Assembly: GCA_017880715.1 (NCBI GenBank) | Contig: JADGRT010000078.1 | Location: 1 to 9,569, forward strand | DNA from: Verrucomicrobiia bacterium | Lineage (GTDB): Bacteria; Verrucomicrobiota; Verrucomicrobiia; Limisphaerales; UBA1319 | DNA: 9,569 nucleotides | Direction: 5' to 3' | Shown: positions 1-6,394 of the stretch, in pieces | Position numbering within the stretch: position 1 is the first letter of the stretch | Layout of the letters: each line of letters starts with the position of its first letter | The notes under the pieces: generated by a model | Databases searched by the model: none | What the model saw: only the letters and a program-made list of their open reading frames with translations | What the model was told of the DNA's origin: nothing | Translations under genes and position numbers: made by a program

Positions 1-131
1 CCAAACCGGGCCAGATGACCCGCCAGCAGGCCCAGCAGTTGCTCGACAACCAGAAAAACGACGAGAAGGCCTTGCTGCTATTGCCGCCGGAACTGCGCCC
101 GCAACGTAACCGGAGTTTCAAGAACTGGTGA
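1..131 (+). CDS. C-terminal tail of a truncated gene, possibly a BatC/BatB-like TPR protein
   Basis: An open frame runs in from the left edge (codons start at base 3) and ends at a TGA at 129-131, giving 42 visible residues. The tail is rich in Gln and charged residues. It has a helix-like stretch (GQMTRQQAQQLLDNQKNDEK), then a Pro/Arg-rich segment, and ends in RSFKNW. From memory, a C-terminus of the form 'M(T/S)xxxAxxLLDxxKxDEK...(F/L)K(D/N)W' is typical of VWA/TPR proteins of the Bat (aerotolerance) operons in Verrucomicrobiota, where the tail follows the TPR repeats. No domain is visible here, so the family call is tentative. The reading frame itself is well supported by composition and by the following terminator-like hairpin. 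Confidence 0.5.
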   Translation, partial: KPGQMTRQQAQQLLDNQKNDEKALLLLPPELRPQRNRSFKNW

Positions 132-250
132 AAGGGAGCGAAGCGACTGAAACTTTCGGGATCGGCCAGTCCGACACCCATCAAAAACTGGATCGAAAAG
201 TTGAAATCCAACCGGATTTTGCGCGCCTAGCAATCGCCAATTGGGGGCAA

Positions 251-286
251 GATAAAAAGAAGGCCACCGACTTTGAATCGGTGGCC
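251..286 (-). terminator. Intrinsic terminator of the pilus operon
   Basis: A perfect 9-bp stem (262-270 pairing with 278-286, GGCCACCGA/TCGGTGGCC) encloses a 7-nt loop. Read on the minus strand, the stem is followed at once by TTCTTTTTATC (261-251). This is a classical rho-independent terminator starting about 20 nt after the TAG of the PilC gene. On the plus strand the stem is followed by a weaker T-run (297-301), so it might also stop the gene entering from the left. The minus-strand role is the stronger one. Confidence 0.9.
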
Positions 287-305
287 CGGTTGGGATCTTT
301 TGAAA

Positions 306-1625
306 CTATTTCTTATCGCCGCTGTCGTCCATTTGGCCCATGTCGTTCATCAGGGTGATGAGCGGCAGGAACAGGGCGATGACGATGCTGCCGACGACGA
401 CGGCCAGGAAGACGATCATGATCGGTTCCAGCAGGGAGGTCATGGCGGTGACAGCGTTGTCCACCTCTTCGTCGAAGGTATCGGCCACGCGCATCAACAT
501 TTCCGGCAACGCGCCGGTCTGTTCGCCGACATCGACCATGCTGACCACCATGGGCGGGAAAATGTTGGCGGCTTCCAGGGGGGCGGTGATGGTTTCGCCC
601 TCCTTGACGCTTTCATGAATGGAGGCCACGGCATTGGACACCACCACGTTGCCGGCGGTATCCTTGACGATGGTCAGGGCCTGCAAAATGGGCACGCCGC
701 TGCTCACCAGGGTGCCCAGGGTGCGGGCGAAGCGCGAGATCGCCACCTTGATGAAGACCGGTCCCAGGACGGGCATGACCAGCTTGAACTTGTCGAACAA
801 GCGTCGCCCGCCTTTGGTGGAAATGATCAGCTTCAACACGATGAACAGAGCAATGATGCAGCCCACGGTGATAAAGAAGTGATCTTTAACCATGTTGCTG
901 ATCCCGAGCACGAACAGGGTGAATCCAGGCAAATCTTTGCCGCCCATCATGTCAGCGAAGATTTCCTTAAACTTGGGCACCACGACGACCATCAGGACGC
1001 CCAGGATGATGACGGCCACCGTCATGACCGCGCTGGGGTAGAACATGGCTGCGACCACCTTGCCTTTGATTTTCTGGGCCTTTTCCATGAACTCGGCCAG
1101 ACGGTTCAACACGACTTCGAGCACACCGCCCAGCTCACCGGCCTTCACCATGCTGACGAACAAACGATTGAAAATCTTGGGGTGTTGTCCCAGGGCTTCG
1201 GAAAACGTGCTGCCGCCTTCGACCGCCGAGGCAATCTGACCGATCACCTCTTTCAACACCACGTTGCGTTCCTGGCGCTCCAACACGCGGAGCCCGCGCA
1301 AGAGTGGCAAACCGGCATCGACCAGCGTGGCCAACTGCCGGGTAAAGGTGACCAGGACCTTGGACTTGACCTTGCCGCCGAGCCCGGGGATTTTGATGTT
1401 TAAGTTGAACCCCTTCTTGGCCCCGCCGCCTTTGCCTTTGGCCGGGGCGCTTTTGGCGGACTTGTCTGGCTTGCCGTCTTTTGCTTTGTCGGCCTCGACG
1501 ACTTTGGTGGGGAAAAACCCCATTTCCTTGAGCCGCCCGATGGCCTCGTTTTGGCTGTTCACCTCGAGGGTTCCCTTGGTTTCCTTGCCGCGGGAATCCA
1601 TGGCGACATAATTAAACTTGGGCAT
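306..1625 (-). CDS. pilC: Type IV pilus inner-membrane platform protein PilC / GspF family
   Basis: This 439-residue polytopic inner-membrane protein anchors the assembly ATPases and couples their rotation to pilin insertion or removal. It contains the family's two internally duplicated T2SSF domains, at roughly residues 90-215 and 295-420. The duplication is visible by eye: FTRQLATLVDAGLPLL (94-109) against FARTLGTLVSSGVPIL (299-314). Hydrophobic membrane segments lie near 195-217, 250-269 and 402-424, the usual three-segment topology. The N-terminus (MPKFNYVAMDSRGK) is typical of the family. A Lys/Gly/Ala-rich linker (about 46-76) separates it from the first domain and is longer than in many homologues. 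The ATG at 1625-1623 lies 15 bp after the upstream ATPase gene. This is the last gene of the operon, ending just before a strong terminator. GspF of a type II secretion system is the alternative, but the adjacent PilT favours a pilus. Confidence 0.93.
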   Translation of the reverse strand: MPKFNYVAMDSRGKETKGTLEVNSQNEAIGRLKEMGFFPTKVVEADKAKDGKPDKSAKSAPAKGKGGGAKKGFNLNIKIPGLGGKVKSKVLVTFTRQLATLVDAGLPLLRGLRVLERQERNVVLKEVIGQIASAVEGGSTFSEALGQHPKIFNRLFVSMVKAGELGGVLEVVLNRLAEFMEKAQKIKGKVVAAMFYPSAVMTVAVIILGVLMVVVVPKFKEIFADMMGGKDLPGFTLFVLGISNMVKDHFFITVGCIIALFIVLKLIISTKGGRRLFDKFKLVMPVLGPVFIKVAISRFARTLGTLVSSGVPILQALTIVKDTAGNVVVSNAVASIHESVKEGETITAPLEAANIFPPMVVSMVDVGEQTGALPEMLMRVADTFDEEVDNAVTAMTSLLEPIMIVFLAVVVGSIVIALFLPLITLMNDMGQMDDSGDKK

Positions 1626-1640
1626 AACCTAGGCTTTCGT

Positions 1641-3341
1641 TTAGGTGTACTTTAAAACTTCTTCAATGGTGATATTACCATCGAAGATACCGCGCAATCC
1701 GTCTTCCCGCAACGTGACCATTCCCAATTCGATGGCCTTCTGCCTCAGAACGATGGTGGGCGCGCGTTCGTTAATTAGATTGCGCAGGGCATCGTTAATC
1801 ACGAGCAACTCGAAAATACCTTTGCGTCCCTTGTAACCCGTATCGTTGCAGAAGGAGCAGCCACGGCCATAATAAAAAACCTTTTCGCCAATATCGTGCG
1901 GGGAGAGGTTTAGCAAACCCAGTTGATGCTCGGTGGGCTCGAAAGGTGTGCGGCACTTCTTGCAGATGGTGCGGACCAGTCGTTGCGCCAGCACCGCCAT
2001 CAGGGTCGATGACACCAAAAACGGTTCCACCCCCATGTCGATCATGCGCGTGACCGCGCCGCAAGAATCGTTCGTGTGCAGGGTGGTCAGCACCAAGTGA
2101 CCGGTCAAAGAGGCTTGAATGGCAATCTGCGAGGTTTCCAGATCGCGCATTTCCCCGATCATGATGATGTCGGGATCTTGCCGAAGGAAAGAACGCAAGG
2201 CCTTGCTGAAAGTCATGCCCACGCCTTCGTTCACCGCCACCTGCATGATGCCTTCGATGTCGAATTCGACCGGATCTTCCGCCGTGAGCAGCTTGGAATC
2301 GATCGTGTTGATCCGGCGCAGGCAGGAATAGAGCGTCGTGGTCTTACCGCAGCCGGTCGGCCCGGTCACAATCATGACTCCATTGGGCTGTTGAATCGCC
2401 TCCGCTACGTATTCAGAGACATGCTTCGGCAAACCGAGATTGTCGATTTCCAGGTTCACCGCCGACCGGTCCAGCACGCGCAGCACCAGCGATTCGCCGA
2501 ACTGGGTCGGGAGCGTGGACACCCGCAAATCGACCTGCCGGCCCGCTACGCTTAGGGAGATGCGACCGTCCTGTGGCAGTCGCCGCTCGGCAATGTCCAT
2601 GTTGGCCATGACCTTGATGCGGGACGTCACCGGGAGGGCCAGGTGTTTGGGTGGCGGGGCCATTTCATACAAGGCGCCGTCCACGCGATAGCGAATTTTG
2701 AATTCGTCTTCAAACGGCTCGAAATGAATGTCACTGGCCCGGTCCTGGATGGCCTGTTGCAGCACCAGGTTGACGAACTTGATGATCGGCGTCTCGTTGG
2801 CGAGGTTCGTCAGCTCCAGCACGCCATCGGCCACCTCGGCCACTTCCTTGGCAATGTCCGCATCGGACCCGAGTGCCTTGAGAATATCCGCCACGTTTTC
2901 CGTGCTGTCCGCGTAGTACTTGTTGATGGCCTTCTCGATCTGGGCGGGATCGGCAACGACCAGCTGCAATTCCTTGCCCAGGGTGAATCCCAAGTCGTTG
3001 ATCAAAGATGGATTTAAGGGATCGACGAGCGCGATTTGCAGCACATTGCCGACGAGCGCTACGGGCATGCACTGATAGGTTCTAGCCGTTTGGGCCGGAA
3101 CACATTGCACAACCTCCGGTGGAATTTCCTTGTCCCGAAGATTGACCACCTCGGTGACGAGGTTATCGGCCAGGATTTGGAGCTGGTTATCGATGTCGAG
3201 GATGCCCAAATCCTGCAATACCTGGCTGATGGGCTTGCCCGTGCGATTATGCTCCTGGATAACCTCTTCCAGTTGCATGTCGTCCACCATGCTGCGCTCC
3301 TGAAGCAATCCCAGGAGAGGGAAATTGGAAATATCAGCCAT
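1641..3341 (-). CDS. gspE: Second PilB/GspE-type assembly ATPase
   Basis: This 566-residue cytoplasmic secretion ATPase hydrolyses ATP to drive assembly through PilC/GspF. An N-terminal MshEN/T2SSE_N-like domain (about 1-145) precedes the ATPase core. The core shows the Asp-box region RASDIHFEPF (201-210), Walker A GPTGCGKTTT (327-336), Walker B DPDIIMIGEMRD (389-400, with E397 as the expected catalytic Glu) and the His box TGHLVLTTLHTND (413-425). Two CxxC pairs (C460/C463 and C495/C498) form the tetracysteine zinc site typical of PilB/GspE and absent from PilT. The ATG at 3341 is 6 bp downstream of the pilT stop, which suggests translational coupling; no strong Shine-Dalgarno is visible. 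It is a paralogue of the 4470-6182 product, with the same architecture but clearly diverged sequence. The symbol is a family label; pilB would serve equally well. Confidence 0.93.
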   Translation of the reverse strand: MADISNFPLLGLLQERSMVDDMQLEEVIQEHNRTGKPISQVLQDLGILDIDNQLQILADNLVTEVVNLRDKEIPPEVVQCVPAQTARTYQCMPVALVGNVLQIALVDPLNPSLINDLGFTLGKELQLVVADPAQIEKAINKYYADSTENVADILKALGSDADIAKEVAEVADGVLELTNLANETPIIKFVNLVLQQAIQDRASDIHFEPFEDEFKIRYRVDGALYEMAPPPKHLALPVTSRIKVMANMDIAERRLPQDGRISLSVAGRQVDLRVSTLPTQFGESLVLRVLDRSAVNLEIDNLGLPKHVSEYVAEAIQQPNGVMIVTGPTGCGKTTTLYSCLRRINTIDSKLLTAEDPVEFDIEGIMQVAVNEGVGMTFSKALRSFLRQDPDIIMIGEMRDLETSQIAIQASLTGHLVLTTLHTNDSCGAVTRMIDMGVEPFLVSSTLMAVLAQRLVRTICKKCRTPFEPTEHQLGLLNLSPHDIGEKVFYYGRGCSFCNDTGYKGRKGIFELLVINDALRNLINERAPTIVLRQKAIELGMVTLREDGLRGIFDGNITIEEVLKYT

Positions 3342-3347
3342 AACAAA

Positions 3348-4445
3348 TTAGCCCGCGGCAGCCGCAGTCTTGGCGGCTTCCAGTTCCTGCAGCTTTTGCA
3401 GCACCGTCGTGGGATCCTGCGACTTGGTAATCACTTCTTCCTGAGAAATCATGCCGGCCTGGAATTTTTCCACCAAGAAGCTGTCCAGCGTCACCATGCC
3501 GTGTTTGGCGCCGGTCTGGATGTCCGAATTGATACGGAAGGTCTTGTTGTCGCGAATCAAAGCAGCCACCGAGGGGGTGTTGATCATGATCTCGAACACC
3601 GCCACGCGGCCGGGCTTGTCACAGCGTGGAATCAGCAACTGCGAAATCACCGCCTGCAAAACGGTGGACATCTGGATGCGAATCTGCTCCTGCTGGGTTA
3701 CTGGGAAAGCGTTGACCACGCGGTCAATGGTCTTGGCCGCGCCCGTCGTGTGCAGCGTGCCGAAGACCAAGTGACCGGTTTCGGCCGCCGTGATCGCGGC
3801 ATCCATGGTTTCCAGGTCGCGCAATTCGCCGACCATCACCACGTCCGGATCTTGACGTAGCGCGCGGCGCAATGCCTCGGAAAAATTCGGCACATCGACG
3901 TTGATCTCCCGCTGGGTGATGAGCGCTTTCTTGTGTTTGTGGTAGTATTCGATCGGGTCCTCGACGGTGATGATGTGGGCATCATCGCGTTCCTCGTTAA
4001 TGATGTTGATCATCGAGGCCAGCGTGGTCGTCTTGCCCGAACCCGTCGGTCCCGTCACCAGGACCAGTCCGCGCGGCTTGTAGAGCAGCTCCCGCACCGA
4101 CGGCGGAATGCCAATCTCTTCGAGCGTCAGGAGCTTGGTGGGAATCTGCCGCAAGACGCCGGCGAAGTTGCCTTTTTCCTTGAAAATGCTGACGCGGAAA
4201 CGGGCCACCTCGCCAAACGCGAAACCAAAATCAGCGCCGCCCCGCTCGCGCACTTGCTGAATCTGATCTTCAGAAGTAAAGCTGTGCACCAATTCTTCGG
4301 CGTCTTCCGGCCGCAGAACCGGACCTTCCACCCGATGCAACACGCCGTGAACGCGAATCACCGGGGGGGCGCCCACCCGCAGATGGAGGTCGGAAGCTCC
4401 TTCCGATACCACCAACTGCAACAAATCTGACATTGAATAGGACAT
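3348..4445 (-). CDS. pilT: Type IV pilus retraction ATPase PilT
   Basis: This 365-residue hexameric ATPase powers pilus depolymerisation and so twitching motility or DNA uptake. It has the short PilT architecture: a PAS-like N-terminal domain (about 1-110, containing SEGASDLHLRVG at 14-25) and a RecA-like core. The core shows Walker A GPTGSGKTTT (132-141), the Asp box VEDPIEYYHK (161-170), Walker B DVVMVGELRD (201-210, with E207) and the His box TGHLVFGTLHTT (223-234). There is no tetracysteine zinc site, as expected for PilT. ALIRDNK (295-301) occupies the place of the AIRNLIRE retraction motif. The C-terminus is Ala-rich. The start could be the ATG at 4445 or the in-frame ATG four codons later (4433), which begins MSDLLQLVV and matches many family members. 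It sits 24 bp after the first ATPase gene and 6 bp before the next. Its presence marks the operon as a pilus rather than pure type II secretion locus. Confidence 0.94.
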   Translation of the reverse strand: MSYSMSDLLQLVVSEGASDLHLRVGAPPVIRVHGVLHRVEGPVLRPEDAEELVHSFTSEDQIQQVRERGGADFGFAFGEVARFRVSIFKEKGNFAGVLRQIPTKLLTLEEIGIPPSVRELLYKPRGLVLVTGPTGSGKTTTLASMINIINEERDDAHIITVEDPIEYYHKHKKALITQREINVDVPNFSEALRRALRQDPDVVMVGELRDLETMDAAITAAETGHLVFGTLHTTGAAKTIDRVVNAFPVTQQEQIRIQMSTVLQAVISQLLIPRCDKPGRVAVFEIMINTPSVAALIRDNKTFRINSDIQTGAKHGMVTLDSFLVEKFQAGMISQEEVITKSQDPTTVLQKLQELEAAKTAAAAG

Positions 4446-4469
4446 GTTCTAATAATAATGCTTAAAGAA

Positions 4470-6182
4470 TCAATCGGTGTCACCCACCGTGGCGCGGATG
4501 ACTTCTTCCGGCGTGGTCATACCCGCCAGCACCTTGCGCACCCCATCCTCACGCAAGGTTCGCATGCCCATCTCGCGCGCCCGAGCGCGTAACACGGAGG
4601 ATGATACCTTGTCGTAGATGAGTTTGCGCGCCTCATCGTCAATGACGAAAATCTCGAAAATCCCGAAGCGACCGCGGTAACCGGTCTTATTGCAGTCATT
4701 GCAGCCCTTGCCCCGCAACATCGAGGCGTTGGCGGTCTTGCCGCTGTCCAACTCCAACGTCTGCATCTCGGCTTCCGTCGGCACATAAGGCGCCCCGCAA
4801 CGACGGCATACCCGGCGCACCAGACGTTGCGCAATCAGCGCGCGCGTCGAGGAGGCCACCAAGAAGGGCTTCACCCCAATGTCGATCAAACGGGTGACGG
4901 CGCTGGGCGCGTCGTTCGTGTGCAACGTGGAGAAGACCAAGTGACCCGTCAGCGACGCATTGATGGCAATGGACGCCGTTTCCAGGTCGCGAATTTCCCC
5001 GACCATGATCACGTTGGGCGCCTGCCGCAAAATGGAACGTAGCGCCATGACAAAGGTGAGCCCTACCGTATCGTTGACATGCACCTGGTTGATGCCCGAA
5101 AGCACGTACTCGACCGGGTCTTCCACCGTGATGATTTTCCGGTCCGGCCGGTTGATGTAGTTCAAAACGGCGTAAAGCGTCGTCGTCTTGCCGGAACCCG
5201 TGGGCCCGGTCACCAATAGTATGCCGTCCGGCAAACCTATCAATCGCTCGAAGGTCTGTTGGTCGTCGGTGAAAAAGCCCAGTTCGACCAAACCCAGCTT
5301 CAAACCTTCCTTGTCCAAAATACGCATGACGATGCTCTCGCCATGATTGGTGGGGAGACAGGACACGCGCAAATCGATCTTTTTGCCACCCACCGCCATC
5401 TGGATACGACCGTCTTGCGGAATGCGTCGTTCCGCAATCGACATGTTCGACTGGATCTTCAAACGGCTGATGATGGAATTCTGCAGCCGTTTGGGCGGGC
5501 CCTTCATTTCGTGAAGCATGCCGTCAATGCGATACCGCACCCGAAATCGCTTGGCCAGCGGCTCCAAATGAATATCCGAAGCGCGCATCTTGAACGCCTC
5601 CACAATCATCGTGTTGACCAGCTTGATGATCGGCGCATCCGCGTCCACCGTCGAACCATCGTCCTCGGCCGCCACCGTGAGCCCTATCCCGCCCACATCG
5701 ACTTCCCCCTCGGTGATCTCCTGGATCATCTTGCCCACCGAGTCGTCGCTGGCGCCGTAATACTTGTTGATGGCCGTCTCGATCTCCTCCTCGGTAGCGA
5801 CGCGAATCTCCACTTCCTGATTCAGCAGCAGACGCAGACTATCGATGGTGTCCAAATCCGACGGATCGCTGAGCGCGACCACGACACTGCCCTCGTTCTT
5901 ATAGACCGGCACCACCTTGTAGCGTTTGGCAACGTGCCGCGGAATGGTGGCTATCACATCGTCGGCCAGGCGCAGGTCGCCCAAAGTCACCATTTCGGCG
6001 CCAAAATGCGCCGCCTTGGCCCGGGTTACATCGGCCGGTGTAATCACCTTCCGGGTAACCAACAAATCCACCACGCCCCCGCCGGTAGAGTCGGCATCGG
6101 CACGGATGGGAGCCAACTGCTCGCTGGTCACCAATCCCATGTCAACCAGCAGATCTATTAAGTAATCGTCTTTTACAGCCAC
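4470..6182 (-). CDS. pilB: Type IV pilus assembly ATPase PilB (GspE family)
   Basis: This is the first gene of the pilus motor operon, a 570-residue extension ATPase. An N-terminal MshEN/T2SSE_N-like domain (about 1-142) is followed by the N2 segment with RASDIHLEPL (200-209). Then come Walker A GPTGSGKTTT (326-335), the Asp box VEDPVEYV (353-360), Walker B VIMVGEIRDLE (391-401, with E396), the His box TGHLVFSTLHTND (412-424), and zinc-site pairs C459/C462 and C494/C497. Immediately before Walker B the usual RQDPD reads RQAPN (387-391 region), unlike the paralogue at 1641-3341. The start is a GTG at 6182-6180. An in-frame stop lies three codons upstream, so no longer start exists, and the GTG gives the family-like N-terminus MAVKDDYLIDLLVDMG. 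No good Shine-Dalgarno sits at normal spacing; an AGGGA about 13 nt upstream lies inside a hairpin. A candidate promoter lies at 6227-6255. Confidence 0.93.
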   Translation of the reverse strand: MAVKDDYLIDLLVDMGLVTSEQLAPIRADADSTGGGVVDLLVTRKVITPADVTRAKAAHFGAEMVTLGDLRLADDVIATIPRHVAKRYKVVPVYKNEGSVVVALSDPSDLDTIDSLRLLLNQEVEIRVATEEEIETAINKYYGASDDSVGKMIQEITEGEVDVGGIGLTVAAEDDGSTVDADAPIIKLVNTMIVEAFKMRASDIHLEPLAKRFRVRYRIDGMLHEMKGPPKRLQNSIISRLKIQSNMSIAERRIPQDGRIQMAVGGKKIDLRVSCLPTNHGESIVMRILDKEGLKLGLVELGFFTDDQQTFERLIGLPDGILLVTGPTGSGKTTTLYAVLNYINRPDRKIITVEDPVEYVLSGINQVHVNDTVGLTFVMALRSILRQAPNVIMVGEIRDLETASIAINASLTGHLVFSTLHTNDAPSAVTRLIDIGVKPFLVASSTRALIAQRLVRRVCRRCGAPYVPTEAEMQTLELDSGKTANASMLRGKGCNDCNKTGYRGRFGIFEIFVIDDEARKLIYDKVSSSVLRARAREMGMRTLREDGVRKVLAGMTTPEEVIRATVGDTD

Positions 6183-6194
6183 AACGAATCATTT

Positions 6195-6218
6195 ATCCCT
6201 GGGTTTTTTCGCAGGGGT
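6195..6218 (-). promoter_or_regulatory. 5'-leader hairpin before the pilB GTG
   Basis: On the minus strand a 7-bp stem (6218-6212 with 6201-6195, one G-U pair) closes a 10-nt A-rich loop. If transcription begins near 6220, as the candidate promoter implies, this hairpin forms the extreme 5' end of the mRNA. Its 3' arm holds the only AGGGA-like sequence before the GTG at 6182. It could stabilise the message or modulate translation. The structure is seen in the sequence; the function is inferred. Confidence 0.4.
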
Positions 6219-6226
6219 AAAGCTAA

Positions 6227-6255
6227 ACTATTATGGGTTCGCAACCCAATGTCAA
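6227..6255 (-). promoter_or_regulatory. Candidate sigma70-type promoter of the pilus operon
   Basis: On the minus strand a perfect -35 hexamer TTGACA (6255-6250) is separated by 17 nt from AATAGT (6232-6227), which matches four of six positions of the -10 consensus. A start near 6220 would give a leader of about 38 nt before the GTG. CATAAT (6235-6230) is a better -10 match, but its 14-nt spacing would be too short. I see no sigma54-type GG-N10-GC element here. Confidence 0.5.
6234..6248. promoter_or_regulatory. Perfect palindrome in the promoter spacer (possible operator)
   Basis: TGGGTT-CGC-AACCCA is a perfect 6-3-6 inverted repeat lying wholly within the 17-bp spacer between the candidate -35 and -10 of the pilus operon. 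A dimeric regulator bound here would block or remodel RNA polymerase binding. It could equally act as an RNA hairpin if transcription reads through from elsewhere. No regulator gene is adjacent to name a partner. Confidence 0.4.
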
Positions 6256-6268
6256 ATGTCGTTACAAT
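6238..6268 (+). promoter_or_regulatory. Weak candidate promoter for lpd
   Basis: TACAAT (6263-6268) matches five of six -10 positions on the plus strand, about 127 bp before the lpd ATG. The best upstream -35-like hexamer, TTCGCA (6238-6243), matches four of six at a long 19-nt spacing and overlaps the palindrome of the divergent promoter. If real, the two divergent transcription units would share control elements. The rest of the intergenic region (6269-6394) shows nothing convincing, and no Shine-Dalgarno is visible before the lpd ATG. Confidence 0.2.
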
Positions 6269-6394
6269 AAAACCAAAAACCACGCGGCAAACGGGCTTAT
6301 TCGCCCTTAAACAGCAGGAATCCAGCCAATGCAAACGAAATTTGAGAAAAAATTCGCCTTGGCCAATCCCCGGCTGGCCCGCTAATGTCGCCCC

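Noticed and set aside
273..1403. Long plus-strand open frame (376 codons) rich in His, Asp, Gln and Gly opposite the PilC gene
   Set aside because: It is antisense to a clearly conserved PilC gene; its composition is the expected shadow of that gene's codon usage, and it shows no domain.
5259..6161. Plus-strand open frame of 300 codons opposite the pilB N-terminal half
   Set aside because: It is an antisense shadow of pilB with a His/Asp/Gln-rich composition and no recognisable motif.
6183..6394. Possible c-di-GMP riboswitch upstream of the pilus operon
   Set aside because: I looked for GEMM-type conserved segments on both strands and found none. The likely leader of about 38 nt is too short to hold the aptamer.
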